The notes under the pieces: model-generated | Databases searched by the model: none | What the model saw: the letters and a program-made list of their open reading frames with translations, nothing else | Told to the model about the DNA's origin: nothing | From: Selenomonas dianae | Lineage (GTDB): Bacteria; Bacillota; Negativicutes; Selenomonadales; Selenomonadaceae | NCBI RefSeq assembly: GCF_030644225.1 | Contig: NZ_CP128650.1 | Span: 1,126,001-1,190,000, forward strand | DNA: 64,000 nucleotides | Direction of reading: 5' to 3' | In this document: piece by piece, positions 18,042 through 27,197 of the stretch | How the letters are laid out: every line of letters begins with the position of its first letter | Numbering within the stretch: the first letter of the stretch is position 1 | Position numbers and translations under genes: made by a program

Positions 18042-18308
18042 TTACTTACGCAGATTGAGCTTCGTGATGATCGAACGATAACGCTCAATATCCGTCTGAT
18101 AGAGATAACTCAAAAGACGCCGGCGATGTCCAACCATCTTCAGAAGCCCCCGGCGTGAGTGATGATCCTTCTTATGTTCCTTCAAATGTTCCGTCAGATA
18201 CTGAATGCGTGCGGTCAGGACAGCAATCTGAACCTCCGGCGACCCGGTATCTCCCTCATGCACTGCATATGCTTTGATGATTTCCTGTTTCTTTTCCTGT
18301 GTGAGCAT
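18042..18308 (-). CDS. rpsO: 30S ribosomal protein S15
   Basis: 88 residues, the standard length. The sequence contains the S15 signature from [16 protein letters not shown] through [29 protein letters not shown]. It binds 16S rRNA in the platform of the small subunit. An 85-bp gap separates it from ribF; no clear promoter is seen in that gap, and S15-type leader autoregulation cannot be judged by eye. Confidence 0.98.
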   Translation of the reverse strand: MLTQEKKQEIIKAYAVHEGDTGSPEVQIAVLTARIQYLTEHLKEHKKDHHSRRGLLKMVGHRRRLLSYLYQTDIERYRSIITKLNLRK

Positions 18309-18393
18309 ATAGAATCCTCCTTATTAATTTTCACCACTGACCAAGAAAACGTCGGATTAGTCGCTATCTGAGTCATGGATCTGTCAGCGTTCA

Positions 18394-19353
18394 TCATATT
18401 ACCATAGAAATATTTTCTTGTAAATGAAAATTTTCTGCGAGCACACATACGACGCTTTCCTTATCCTTCTCAATTTGCTGAATCAATGCTTCAGCAGAGG
18501 GGAAATGGCGCTCATTTCGTATTTTTTTATAAAAAGAAACCATGATTTCTGCCCCGTAAAGATCCCCGGAAAAACCCATGATATGAACTTCCAGACGCCG
18601 ATCACAGGCATCAAATGTGGGATTGTTCCCAACATTTGATGCCGCATAATAAAGATGATCTTGATAAAATACCGTTGCAGCATAAACTCCGTTTGGCAGA
18701 TGCTCAAATTCTTCGCGTAATGCCAGATTGGCTGTTGGAAATCCTAGTCTGCGTCCACGTTTCTGTCCATGAATCACAATGCCATTGATGGTAAACGGGT
18801 AGCCGAGATATTCATTGACTTTAGATACCTCTCCATTTGCAATGCATGTGCGAATTCGTGTGCTGCTTACCGGCGCACCGCCGCGCATAACCGAAGGGCA
18901 CACGATCAGAGAAAAACGATATGATGCGGCGTTGTCCTGCAAAAGTTTTGGCGTTCCAAAACCACCTCGGCCAAAGGTATAGTTCTCCCCCACGACAATG
19001 TATTTTGGCGAGAAATGACATTGTAAGAGTTCAATAAAATCCGCTGCACTTATTTCGGCAAAATCCGGTGTAAATGGAATTTCCACCAGGGCATCCACAC
19101 CGAGATTCCGCAGGACATGAAAACGTATGGCGTCGCTTCCGATTCGACGTGGAGCGGTGCTTGGAACAATAACAGAACGCGGGTGATTCGCAAATGAAAA
19201 CACAAGTGCAGTTCCGTTGATTTCCCGCGCCTTTGCGACGGCTTTCCGTATGATTCTCTGATGCCCAATGTGAATCCCATCAAACATACCGAGTGCAATT
19301 ACGATTTTTGGATATTTTGATGAAAAATCAGCAAGTTCTTTATATTTTTCCAT
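18394..19353 (-). CDS. ribF: Bifunctional riboflavin kinase / FAD synthetase
   Basis: Makes FMN and then FAD from riboflavin. The 319 residues carry an N-terminal nucleotidyltransferase domain (GMFDGIHIGHQRII, about 22-35, and the later HFSPKYIVVGENYTFGRGGFG) and a C-terminal kinase domain (GQKRGRRLGFPTANL, about 195-209). Third gene after trmL and murB, 38 nt after murB. No FMN riboswitch precedes it. Confidence 0.96.
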   Translation of the reverse strand: MEKYKELADFSSKYPKIVIALGMFDGIHIGHQRIIRKAVAKAREINGTALVFSFANHPRSVIVPSTAPRRIGSDAIRFHVLRNLGVDALVEIPFTPDFAEISAADFIELLQCHFSPKYIVVGENYTFGRGGFGTPKLLQDNAASYRFSLIVCPSVMRGGAPVSSTRIRTCIANGEVSKVNEYLGYPFTINGIVIHGQKRGRRLGFPTANLALREEFEHLPNGVYAATVFYQDHLYYAASNVGNNPTFDACDRRLEVHIMGFSGDLYGAEIMVSFYKKIRNERHFPSAEALIQQIEKDKESVVCVLAENFHLQENISMVI

Positions 19354-19391
19354 TTGGAAGAACTATTCTCCTCGTATGTGTATTCCGTGAG

Positions 19392-20303
19392 TCAAGGTAC
19401 TCCTATCACGCGTAACTCAGGAAAAAGTTCAACAGAATGTTTTGCATAGACTCGTTTTTGAATTTCTGCAATCAGGCACTGAACATCATTTGCCGTCGCT
19501 TTTCCTATGTTGATAATGAATCCTGCGTGTTTCTGCGAAACTTGTGCGCCACCGACCGTAAGCCCCTTTAATCCCGTCTGATCGATCAATGTTCCGGCAA
19601 AATAGCCTGGAGGGCGCTTGAACGTACTCCCTGCACTCGGATATGACAGTGGCTGCTTACTTTCACGGCGCTGATTCAAATCCGCCATGCGTGCCAGAAT
19701 CAGTGCACAATCATCTTCTTTCAAATGCAGTCGTGTTTCACAAATCGCTTCATCGCGCCCATGAAATACACTGTGACGATAGCCAAAATCAAGATCTGCG
19801 GAAGAATACGTCCGTATCTCACCATCCGGAGAAACCGTTTTGACAGAAATAACGACTGATTTCATATCGTCATCGTAAGCACCCGCATTCATAAAAATTG
19901 CACCGCCGATGCTCCCTGGAATCCCGCAGGCAAATTCAAGCCCCGAAAGTCCATTTTTCTGTGCATATACCGCAATATCACGAAGCAGAGCCCCCGCGCC
20001 AACGATAAGATCCGTGTCTTCGCGCGATACCTCTGCCATCTTTTGACTGAATCGTATCACGAGCCCTCGGATACCTCCGTCACGAACCAGGATATTCGAG
20101 CCATTGCCGAGCAACGTAATCGGCTCACCATATTCCCTTGCAAGACAGATGATCTTCCGTACTTCTTCTGTGTTTTGTGGGTAAAAAAGCAGATCTGCAG
20201 GTCCACCAATCCGAAATGTTGTATGAAAGCGTAAGGGAGCATCCACAAAAAGACATGATGAACCAAATTCTTTGTAACAGATACGAACGAATTCCTTGTT
20301 CAT
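19392..20303 (-). CDS. murB: UDP-N-acetylenolpyruvoylglucosamine reductase
   Basis: FAD-dependent reductase of peptidoglycan precursor synthesis, producing UDP-MurNAc. The 303 residues include HTTFRIGGPADLLFYP, GNGSNILVRDGGIRG, the FAD/substrate segment CGIPGSIGGAIFMNAGAY, and SYPSAGSTFKRPPGYFAGTLI carrying the catalytic serine. Type II (short) MurB. The start overlaps the trmL stop by 4 nt. Confidence 0.97.
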   Translation of the reverse strand: MNKEFVRICYKEFGSSCLFVDAPLRFHTTFRIGGPADLLFYPQNTEEVRKIICLAREYGEPITLLGNGSNILVRDGGIRGLVIRFSQKMAEVSREDTDLIVGAGALLRDIAVYAQKNGLSGLEFACGIPGSIGGAIFMNAGAYDDDMKSVVISVKTVSPDGEIRTYSSADLDFGYRHSVFHGRDEAICETRLHLKEDDCALILARMADLNQRRESKQPLSYPSAGSTFKRPPGYFAGTLIDQTGLKGLTVGGAQVSQKHAGFIINIGKATANDVQCLIAEIQKRVYAKHSVELFPELRVIGVP

Positions 20304-20794
20304 ATGGTATGCACTCCCCCACAGCCCGACCCAGCAAGACGTAAGTCAACAAAAGCGTTTTGACGCAGTGCCTCGTATGCAACAACAGCAACGGCGTTGG
20401 ACAGGTTCAACGACCGCGCGTTATCCTGCATAGGTATGCGAATGGTATAACGTTCATTGGCAGTCAGCAAAGATTCCGGCAGACCTGCCGTTTCCTTGCC
20501 AAATACGAGAAACGTATCCGACGTATAGATCATATCCGAGTAGATATGTGCAGCTTTTGTCGTGCAGAAATAAAAAGGACACCCATCATACTGCTTTTGA
20601 ACTTCAACAAAACTGTCATGATAGTGCACTCTAACAAGATGCCAATAGTCTAGTCCCGCTCGTTTCAAATGCTTATCATCCGTCGAGAATCCAAGTGGTC
20701 GAACCAGATGGAGCTCCATACCGGTTCCGGCACACAGCCGTGCAATATTTCCCGTGTTTCCCGGGATTTCCGGTTCGACCAAAACAATGTGCAT
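20300..20794 (-). CDS. trmL: tRNA (cytidine(34)-2'-O)-methyltransferase
   Basis: SPOUT-fold methyltransferase that modifies the wobble nucleotide of tRNA-Leu. I chose the ATG at 20794, giving 164 residues beginning MHIVLVEPEIPGNTGNIARL; GGAGG is nine bases upstream (20808-20804), whereas the longer reading adds 14 unconserved residues. The knot motif FGKETAGLPESLL and the C-terminal NLSNAVAVVAYEALRQ are intact. First gene of the trmL-murB-ribF set. Confidence 0.94.
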   Translation of the reverse strand: MHIVLVEPEIPGNTGNIARLCAGTGMELHLVRPLGFSTDDKHLKRAGLDYWHLVRVHYHDSFVEVQKQYDGCPFYFCTTKAAHIYSDMIYTSDTFLVFGKETAGLPESLLTANERYTIRIPMQDNARSLNLSNAVAVVAYEALRQNAFVDLRLAGSGCGGVHTI

Positions 20795-20834
20795 ATGATT
20801 GATCCTCCATCCTTTTCCGGAACAATGCAACGTC

Positions 20835-20863
20835 ATTATAGCGAATTACTGTCATAAAAACAA
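20835..20863 (-). promoter_or_regulatory. Promoter of trmL-murB-ribF
   Basis: Minus-strand TTGTTT (20863-20858), 17-bp spacer, perfect -10 TATAAT (20840-20835). The -35 overlaps the T-run of the ilvD terminator, so termination and initiation are packed back to back. Confidence 0.65.
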
Positions 20864-20893
20864 CCCATAGGAGCGGAAACGCCCATGGGTTGT
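20856..20893 (-). terminator. Terminator after ilvD
   Basis: Hairpin with outer arms ACAACCCAT / ATGGGTTGT (20860-20868, 20885-20893) and an inner GCG-GAAA-CGC tetraloop, followed on the minus strand by TTTTT. Confidence 0.85.
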
Positions 20894-20905
20894 AAGATGT
20901 TCTTT

Positions 20906-22558
20906 TTAGCGCAGAACGGCACCTTCATTCGCAGATGTCGTCAGCTTTGCATAACGCGCAAGGTAACCGGTTTTGATTTTCGGTTCCGGCTGAACCCAGT
21001 GCACACGGCGTTTATTGAGCTCTTCCTCGCTGATTTCGAGTTCGATCTTGCGATTCGGAATGTCAATCGTAATCATATCGCCGTCCTCAATCAGCGCGAT
21101 CGGCCCACCTGACATTGCCTCAGGCGATATATGTCCCACACAGGCTCCCTGACTTGCGCCGCTGAATCGTCCATCTGTTATGAGACCGACCTTCAGCCCC
21201 ATGCCTGTGATGACCGCCGTCGGATTGAGCATCTCCTGCATACCGGGACCGCCCTTCGGACCCTCGTAGCGGATGACAACAACATCCCCATCGTGAATCT
21301 TCCCCTCCATAATGGCGTTGACACCGTCTTCCTCAGAGTTAAAGCACCGCGCTGTACCGCGATACGTGAGCATATCATCCGCAACCGCCGATGCCTTGAC
21401 AACGGCACAATCGGGGGCGAGGTTTCCGCGCAGGATCGCAAGACCGCCCTCCGGACGATAGGGATTCTCAACACTGCGAATCACCGTACGATCGAGAACC
21501 TCAGCATGTGCGATGCGGTCACGAACCGTTCCCGTAACAGTCAGCGCATCCAAATGCAGCAGATTCTTCTTGGACAGTTCCTTCATCACCGCCGTGATGC
21601 CGCCTGCCTCATTCAAATCCTGCATATGATGTGTTCCCGCCGGGCTCAGCTTCGTAATATACGGCGTGCGTCTGCTGATCTCATCGAATAACGGCGGTGG
21701 GAGTTCAATTCCCGCCTCGTGTGCAATCGCCGTAAGGTGCAGAACCGTATTCGATGACCCGCCGATGCCCATATCAACTGTGATCGCATTCTCAAATGCC
21801 TCACGTGTCATAATATCACGCGGGCATATGTTTTTTTCAACGAGATCAAGGATGACCGCACCCGCATGCTTTGCCAACAAGCGACGCTCACCCGTATAGG
21901 GAGCGGGAATCGTACCATTGCCGGGAAGCCCCATACCGAGCACCTCGGTGAGGGAGTTCATCGTGTTTGCCGTGAACAGACCGGAGCAAGAGCCGCAGCT
22001 TGGACAGGCGTGCTCTTCAATTGCAGTCATTTCACCGACATCCATCTTACCGGCAGCAAACATCCCCGCTGCCTCAAATGCCTGACTGACACTGATGTCG
22101 CGTCCGCGATGACGCCCGGCGAGCATGGGGCCGCCGCTGACAAGAATCGCAGGAATATTGAGACGTGCCGCCGCCATGAGCATCCCCGGTACAACCTTAT
22201 CGCAGTTCGGAATGAGAACAAGCCCGTCAAATCCCGATGCCATAGCCACAGCTTCGATGGAGTCCGCAATCAGCTCACGGCTCGCGAGGGAGTATTTCAT
22301 CCCCGTATGCCCCATGGCAATACCGTCACAAACGCCGATCGACGGAAATTCAATCGGCGTTCCACCTGCAGCTGCCACGCCAAGTTTCACAGCTTCCGCA
22401 ATCGTATTCAAATGAAAATGCCCGGGGATGATCTCGTTAAACGAGTTACAAACACCAATCAGCGGCTTTTTAAGATCCTCAGTGCCATATCCGTTTGCAT
22501 GAAATAGCGAACGATGTGCACACCGTGTCGCTCCTTTTTTTACAACATCACTTCGCAT
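20906..22558 (-). CDS. ilvD: Dihydroxy-acid dehydratase
   Basis: Iron-sulfur dehydratase of valine, isoleucine and pantothenate synthesis. The 550 residues show the signatures [20 protein letters not shown] (about 118-137) and, near the C terminus, [23 protein letters not shown] (about 462-484). Cluster-ligand cysteines are visible in [12 protein letters not shown] and CPSCGSCSG. It stands alone, with its own promoter and terminator; no other ilv genes are in the window. Confidence 0.97.
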   Translation of the reverse strand: MRSDVVKKGATRCAHRSLFHANGYGTEDLKKPLIGVCNSFNEIIPGHFHLNTIAEAVKLGVAAAGGTPIEFPSIGVCDGIAMGHTGMKYSLASRELIADSIEAVAMASGFDGLVLIPNCDKVVPGMLMAAARLNIPAILVSGGPMLAGRHRGRDISVSQAFEAAGMFAAGKMDVGEMTAIEEHACPSCGSCSGLFTANTMNSLTEVLGMGLPGNGTIPAPYTGERRLLAKHAGAVILDLVEKNICPRDIMTREAFENAITVDMGIGGSSNTVLHLTAIAHEAGIELPPPLFDEISRRTPYITKLSPAGTHHMQDLNEAGGITAVMKELSKKNLLHLDALTVTGTVRDRIAHAEVLDRTVIRSVENPYRPEGGLAILRGNLAPDCAVVKASAVADDMLTYRGTARCFNSEEDGVNAIMEGKIHDGDVVVIRYEGPKGGPGMQEMLNPTAVITGMGLKVGLITDGRFSGASQGACVGHISPEAMSGGPIALIEDGDMITIDIPNRKIELEISEEELNKRRVHWVQPEPKIKTGYLARYAKLTTSANEGAVLR

Positions 22559-22581
22559 AGAACTCTCCTAATCTGTAAAAT

Positions 22582-22610
22582 ATTTATGGAAAATACACAA
22601 ATCCATAAAT
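22582..22610. promoter_or_regulatory. Inverted repeat in the ilvD leader
   Basis: Perfect 9-bp arms ATTTATGGA and TCCATAAAT (22582-22590, 22602-22610) separated by 11 bp, starting 24 bp upstream of ilvD and downstream of its promoter. It could be an operator for a repressor acting as a roadblock, or a leader hairpin; no regulator is identified. Confidence 0.5.
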
Positions 22611-22639
22611 CAACCACATTCCTAAAGGGGATGAAAGAG

Positions 22640-22668
22640 ATTTTAGCTCATTCGATGGTTTTTTTCAA
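22640..22668 (-). promoter_or_regulatory. Promoter of ilvD
   Basis: Minus-strand TTGAAA (22668-22663), 17-bp spacer, TAAAAT (22645-22640). Both hexamers match consensus in five of six positions. Predicted leader is about 75 nt. Confidence 0.7.
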
Positions 22669-22756
22669 TAGCTTACTTAAGCCTGCAAATAAAAACAATA
22701 TAAGACCTCTTTATGAAATACGATGGATGAGATGACACCATATAACTCTAATCCTC

Positions 22757-22785
22757 TTTACAAAATATTGTATTTCATGTAAACT
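22757..22785 (+). promoter_or_regulatory. Promoter of the HD-GYP gene
   Basis: Plus-strand TTTACA (22757-22762), 17-bp spacer, TAAACT (22780-22785). It predicts a leader of about 100 nt that contains the structured element at 22819-22885. Apart from the two promoters, the ilvD inverted repeat and this leader, I see nothing else in the 332-bp gap. Confidence 0.6.
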
Positions 22786-22818
22786 AGACACGCAATATTA
22801 AATAGGAAATCTGTATTT

Positions 22819-22885
22819 GTTCGCAAAGGGGAAACCTGCCAACGCAGGCAGGATGCGACGATACATAATGGATGTAACAAGGGGG
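22819..22885 (+). ncRNA. Structured leader resembling a GEMM (cyclic-di-GMP-I) aptamer
   Basis: The leader folds into P1 (GT-CGCA 22819-22825 with TGCGAC 22854-22859), enclosing AAGGGGAAACC and hairpin P2 (CCTGCC 22835-22840 with GGCAGG 22847-22852), then a small hairpin TACAT/ATGTA (22862-22876) and the ribosome binding site GGGGG. The order AGGG-AAACC-hairpin-GG-A-GC resembles the 5' half of the GEMM-I aptamer, and the downstream gene is of the c-di-GMP class. The second half of the GEMM consensus is not recognisable and the loop is not GNRA, so this may be a degenerate or different motif. Confidence 0.4.
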
Positions 22886-22890
22886 AAAAA

Positions 22891-24102
22891 ATGCTACGAC
22901 TTCCTGTCTCGAAGTTAAAGGACGGTATGGTTCTTGGACAGAGCCTGTTCAATACCGCCGGAGGAAGTTATCTGGTCAAGGGACAACCGGTGACCATCGA
23001 CTACATTCGCAGACTGCGTCAGCTTGGCATTCAGTCGGTCACTGTGACTTCGATGGACCCGAATCATAAGCTTGCACCGCCACCGGATGTCATCGCAGAA
23101 AAGACCAGAGTTAATGCGATCAGTGCTGTCTACAACACATTTCAGTCCATTGAGGAAAATAAAACGTTGGATGCTTCCGCCCTCCAAAAGGTGACGGATG
23201 CCATCGTTTTTGATCTCTTTGACAACCATGAAAACCTCGTTCAGCTCACGGACATACGCACGCACGATGCCTATACATTTGCGCACAGCGTCAATGTCGC
23301 CGTTCTTTCGGCAATGACGGGAATGCTCTGTCACCTGCCGAAGGAAGAACTGTCCCTCATCACACTTGGCGGACTCTTGCACGATCTTGGAAAAATCGAC
23401 GTACATACAGATATTCTCAATAAGAACCGCAGCTTGACGACGAGCGAGTTCGACATCATGAAAAAACACCCCGCCGATGGCGCACGCCGCATCCTCAAAA
23501 TGAGTGATCTGCCAAAGGTAAGCATTCTCGCGGCGATTGCGGGACAGCACCACGAACATGTCGACGGAACCGGCTATCCGCGCGGAATCAAAGGGGAAGA
23601 AATGCATCGTTACGCCAAAATCGCTGCGATTGCCGATGTCTATGATGCACTGACGAGTGAGCGACCGTATAAAAAGGCATACATGCCGAACATTGCCTAC
23701 AACATCATGCACAACATCAACAAGGGGCAATTCGACCAGAAACTTCTTGAAATGTTCTTCAATAACGTTGCCCTCTACCCCGAGGGAGCTGTACTCAAAA
23801 CCACCTACGGTTTTGCAGTGGTGAAGGAAAGTAAGTTCGGACGCACGACGACCCCAATCATTATTCTCTTCGCCGATGTTAACGGCAAACTGCTGGATCA
23901 TCGTACAGTGATCGATCTTTCCGAAGAGCACGACGGTGCCGCCTCCATACAGGTTGTCCCAACGGGGAACGATCTCTACCACTTCATCCACGAACTTGGT
24001 GTGGATCCCTCCTACTACCTTGAAGAAGAGCGTCAAAAGGACAGGGCTGCGGGCATCACATCCTCCGGCGTATCTGCACCGCCACGTATAAGTGCAAAAT
24101 AA
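22891..24102 (+). CDS. HD-GYP domain protein, probable cyclic-di-GMP phosphodiesterase
   Basis: A 403-residue protein. The N-terminal part (about 1-120) is the short DUF3391-like domain often preceding HD-GYP domains (LPVSKLKDGMVLGQSLFNTAGG). The catalytic domain follows with HSVNVAVLSAMTG, the HD doublet in LGGLLHDLGKIDVH (about 163-176), HHEHVDGTGYPRG (about 225-237) and the variant IADVYDALTSERPYKKA. The GYP residues (GYPRG) are present, so phosphodiesterase activity on c-di-GMP is plausible. No membrane segment or receiver domain is visible. It is the second plus-strand gene and stands alone. Confidence 0.88.
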   Translation: MLRLPVSKLKDGMVLGQSLFNTAGGSYLVKGQPVTIDYIRRLRQLGIQSVTVTSMDPNHKLAPPPDVIAEKTRVNAISAVYNTFQSIEENKTLDASALQKVTDAIVFDLFDNHENLVQLTDIRTHDAYTFAHSVNVAVLSAMTGMLCHLPKEELSLITLGGLLHDLGKIDVHTDILNKNRSLTTSEFDIMKKHPADGARRILKMSDLPKVSILAAIAGQHHEHVDGTGYPRGIKGEEMHRYAKIAAIADVYDALTSERPYKKAYMPNIAYNIMHNINKGQFDQKLLEMFFNNVALYPEGAVLKTTYGFAVVKESKFGRTTTPIIILFADVNGKLLDHRTVIDLSEEHDGAASIQVVPTGNDLYHFIHELGVDPSYYLEEERQKDRAAGITSSGVSAPPRISAK

Positions 24103-24165
24103 AGGAGTATGGGGCAAGCCATCTACAGATTAGACGGACTTCGTTGGATCGGTGATCCCGTATAC

Positions 24166-24204
24166 GCATAAGAAAAGCCGGACAATGTCCGGCTTTTCTT
24201 ATGC
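24166..24204. terminator. Bidirectional terminator between HD-GYP gene and ecfA2
   Basis: Perfect 17-bp stem GCATAAGAAAAGCCGGA (24166-24182) with its complement (24188-24204), 5-nt loop. A/T tracts built into the stem serve both strands, fitting the convergent genes on each side. Confidence 0.85.
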
Positions 24205-24207
24205 ACC

Positions 24208-25062
24208 TTATCTGCTTTTTGCCAAAATCTTTGCAGCCATATCCGCGACCGTCATGCAGTCCCCTACGGGGTAGCCGGCCGCCTCAAGCTTTCGTCCAAG
24301 ACACAAAATATGTGGAGCAGCGAGCGCCGCTTGCGTGAGGAGTTCCTCCTGTCGGAAAAGGTCGCACGGTATCCCTTCACCGATGACGCGTCCGCCCGCA
24401 AGGATGACCATGTGATTCGCAACACGCAGGATATCCTCCATGCTGTGTGAAACTAGGATAACACTGACACCGCGTTCGCGATGGAGCATCGTAAGCATGG
24501 TGAGCAGAGCCTCACGTCCCCGCGGATCGAGTCCCGCAGCAGGCTCATCAAGCACGAGATAACGCGGTGCGAGTGCGAGTACACCTGCAATGGCGACGCG
24601 TCTGCGCTCCCCGCCCGAAAGTGCAAACGGCGAGCGATCACGATAGCTGTCTGGCAGACGGGTAAGCTCCATTGACTCCCGCACACGTCTTTCGACTTCG
24701 GCATCCGACAGCCCTTGATTGCGCGGACCGAAGGCGATGTCCTCATACACAGACTCCTCGAAGAGCTGATGCTCGGGATATTGAAAGACCATGCCGACGC
24801 GAAAGCGTGCCGTTCGCGCCGTTTCCTTTTCCTTTTTCGTTGTGCCGTGGAGACTGACACCATCCACAAGAACCTGTCCTGCTGTCGGTACAAGCAAACC
24901 GCCAATCAGCTGCATGAGGGTTGACTTTCCCGCGCCTGTCTCGCCCGCGATTGCAGTAAATGCGTCCTCTCGGATTGTCAGTGTAACATCGTGGAGAGCC
25001 GTATGTGAAAGAGGTGTCTTCTCCATGTAGGTGTACGAAAGAGATTCTATTTCGATAGACAA
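24208..25062 (-). CDS. ecfA2: Energy-coupling factor transporter ATPase EcfA2
   Basis: ATP-binding subunit of group-I/II ECF vitamin or metal importers, 284 residues. Walker A GETGAGKST (about 40-48), signature LSGGERRRVAIAG, Walker B YLVLDEPAAGLDPRG, and the EcfA Q-loop FQYPEHQLFEESVYEDIAFGP are all visible. It overlaps ecfA1 by 16 nt. The transmembrane partner EcfT normally follows, but here the next gene is convergent and unrelated, so EcfT must be encoded elsewhere. Confidence 0.93.
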   Translation of the reverse strand: MSIEIESLSYTYMEKTPLSHTALHDVTLTIREDAFTAIAGETGAGKSTLMQLIGGLLVPTAGQVLVDGVSLHGTTKKEKETARTARFRVGMVFQYPEHQLFEESVYEDIAFGPRNQGLSDAEVERRVRESMELTRLPDSYRDRSPFALSGGERRRVAIAGVLALAPRYLVLDEPAAGLDPRGREALLTMLTMLHRERGVSVILVSHSMEDILRVANHMVILAGGRVIGEGIPCDLFRQEELLTQAALAAPHILCLGRKLEAAGYPVGDCMTVADMAAKILAKSR

Positions 25063-25889
25063 TGCAGCAACTCCTCATCCGTTATAATATCCGACGGAAG
25101 CTCACGCCCGCCGCGCCGCAAATGTTCCGCGAGATCGGCCGCGAGCGGAATATCAAGCCCCAGTGCACGCACCTTTTCCGTCTGTGTGAAGACTTCGTGA
25201 GGTGTCCCATCCATGACGACGCGCCCTGCATCCATCAGGACAATACGATCTGCCGCAATCGCCTCTTCCATAAAATGCGTAATATAAACAATCGTCAGTC
25301 CCTGCTCTTTATGCAGTTTTTGCACAGCATTCAGAACTTCCGTTCTTCCTCGTGGGTCGAGCATCGCCGTTGGCTCATCAAGGACAAGACAATGTGTCTG
25401 CATGGCAATCGCCCCTGCGATGGCGATGCGCTGCTTCTGCCCCCCCGAAAGCAGATGTGGAGCTGCTTGAGCGTATGATTCCATACCGACAAGCGCGAGT
25501 GCATTCTGAACGCGTGCACGGATCTCTGCAGGCGGAACACCAAGGTTTTCAGGACCGAATGCAACATCATCCGCAACTACCGCAGCAATGAGTTGGTTGT
25601 CGGGATTCTGGAACACCATGCTGACCTCCTGTCGAATGTCCCATCGCCGCATCTCATCCTTCGTATCCCATCCGCGCACCAGACACGTTCCCGCACTCGG
25701 AAGGAGGAGGGCGTTCAGATGCCGCGCAAGAGTCGACTTACCCGACCCGTTCGCCCCGAGCACCACTACGAACTCGCCCGCCGCAATGGAAAGCGTAACA
25801 CCGCGCAGTGCCTCGTGTCCCTCACCCTCTCCGCTCCGGTAGACGTGGGTGACATGATTGAGTTCAAAAAAAATATCTGTCATTTCCAT
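25047..25889 (-). CDS. ecfA1: Energy-coupling factor transporter ATPase EcfA1
   Basis: 280-residue partner of EcfA2. Walker A GANGSGKST (about 44-52), signature LLSGGQKQRIAIAGAIAM, Walker B CLVLDEPTAMLDPRG and FQNPDNQLIAAVVADDVAFGP, which is the EcfA-specific Q-loop. It sits 6 nt after the histidine kinase gene, so the ECF ATPases appear to be co-transcribed with a two-component system. That setting is unlike the usual ribosomal-protein location. Confidence 0.93.
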   Translation of the reverse strand: MEMTDIFFELNHVTHVYRSGEGEGHEALRGVTLSIAAGEFVVVLGANGSGKSTLARHLNALLLPSAGTCLVRGWDTKDEMRRWDIRQEVSMVFQNPDNQLIAAVVADDVAFGPENLGVPPAEIRARVQNALALVGMESYAQAAPHLLSGGQKQRIAIAGAIAMQTHCLVLDEPTAMLDPRGRTEVLNAVQKLHKEQGLTIVYITHFMEEAIAADRIVLMDAGRVVMDGTPHEVFTQTEKVRALGLDIPLAADLAEHLRRGGRELPSDIITDEELLHCLSK

Positions 25890-25895
25890 CTCTCA

Positions 25896-27197
25896 CTAAT
25901 TCTTCGTGCGTGCCTTCAACTGGATGCGGAATGTCGTCCCCTTGCCAACCTCGCTCTCAACCCCTATATGTCCCCCGTGCGCTTCGACAATCTCGCGTGC
26001 AATGGCAAGCCCCAAACCATTGCCGCCCATACGGCGTGAACGAGCCTTATCCACACGGTAGAAACGATCAAAGATACGCTCTGTATGCTCCGGTGCAATA
26101 CCGATGCCCGTATCGGAAACAGAAAGCGCCACACTCCCCTTCTCCTCCTGTACGCAGACGGAAATACGTCCGTGTTCGGGCGTGTACTTCACCGCGTTAT
26201 CGACCAAAATCAAGATCAGCTGACGAATCTTCTGTTCATCCGCATAGATCTCCGCACGTTTCGGCAGTTCCTCCACGATGGCAATATCCTTCTTTTCGGC
26301 AAAGGGACGCATAATGCGCACAGTTTGCTGTGCAGCGGCGACGAGATCCATCCGTACAGGTTTTACCTGATTTGCCTTCGCGTCACTGCGCGCAACAGTG
26401 AGGAGGTCGCTGACGAGTTTCGTCATCTTCTTGACCTCGTCACGCACATCCTCGATGACCTGCTTCAAAAAGGGGGATGTGATCGACGGATCGCTCCGCA
26501 GGAGATCTGCCGAGGCAAGTACGACGGCAAGCGGGGTTCGCAGTTCGTGGGAAGCATCCGCAGCAAATTGCCGCTGCTTTTCATACGCCTCTCGCACGGG
26601 CTTCATCGCACCACCCGAGAGCACATAGCCAATGGCGGCGGCAAAGACAAGTGCAAAGCCGCCGAGAATCGCGAGCGCCCATGTCGCCTTTTCCATGCCG
26701 TTATACATAGCAGTGACATCCTTGCCGACGTAGACCGTCTGCATCGGCAGCGGCGGACTGAACACGGTCTGAGCTGTCATCATCACCTTCGTCGGTGCAC
26801 CGCGTTCATTCGTCTTTGTAAAGACGCGCACCTCACGCTCGGGTGCATCCCACCCTGTCACAATGTCCAATACAAACGACTCAATGCGAAAGGAGGCACG
26901 TGAAAAACTGACCAGTCGCCCTTCTCCATCAAATACATAATAGAAAAGACGATCATTCGTACCGCGATAGATTTGAGTTTCATCCGCATCTACCCCGGCA
27001 TGAAGAACTGTGTATGCCTGTGCATCCGCCACACCGTTCGCCGTATCCAAGAGTTCGCGCGCCTGTTCGGACGTGATTGCCCACTCCATCGTCTTGTGCA
27101 TGGCAAAAAGGAGGACGATAACCAGTCCTCCCATGACAAGCGCATAGCGGAGCATGAGCCGCAAACGGCTGCGCCCGAATACATTCTGCTCATTCAA
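25896..27197 (-). CDS. Membrane sensor histidine kinase
   Basis: 433 residues: N-terminal membrane segment (about 11-30), an extracytoplasmic sensor of about 130 residues, a second membrane segment (about 172-195), then a HisKA domain with [19 protein letters not shown] (about 211-229) and an ATPase domain with N box [14 protein letters not shown]1 [20 protein letters not shown] and G2 [19 protein letters not shown]. The sensor has no recognisable ligand motif. It overlaps the response-regulator gene by 4 nt and is followed by ecfA1, so its stimulus may concern a vitamin or metal, but that is positional inference. Confidence 0.92.
   Translation of the reverse strand: MNEQNVFGRSRLRLMLRYALVMGGLVIVLLFAMHKTMEWAITSEQARELLDTANGVADAQAYTVLHAGVDADETQIYRGTNDRLFYYVFDGEGRLVSFSRASFRIESFVLDIVTGWDAPEREVRVFTKTNERGAPTKVMMTAQTVFSPPLPMQTVYVGKDVTAMYNGMEKATWALAILGGFALVFAAAIGYVLSGGAMKPVREAYEKQRQFAADASHELRTPLAVVLASADLLRSDPSITSPFLKQVIEDVRDEVKKMTKLVSDLLTVARSDAKANQVKPVRMDLVAAAQQTVRIMRPFAEKKDIAIVEELPKRAEIYADEQKIRQLILILVDNAVKYTPEHGRISVCVQEEKGSVALSVSDTGIGIAPEHTERIFDRFYRVDKARSRRMGGNGLGLAIAREIVEAHGGHIGVESEVGKGTTFRIQLKARTKN

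Noticed and set aside
22559-22780. T-box or other amino-acid leader before ilvD
   Set aside because: No T-box sequence (AGGGTGGNACC), no uORF with branched-chain codons and too short a leader; only the 9-bp inverted repeat stands out.
22915-24117. Minus-strand frame of 400 codons opposite the HD-GYP gene
   Set aside because: It is the mirror of a coding gene with high third-position bias. The HD-GYP motifs are clear on the other strand, and no ribosome binding site is seen.
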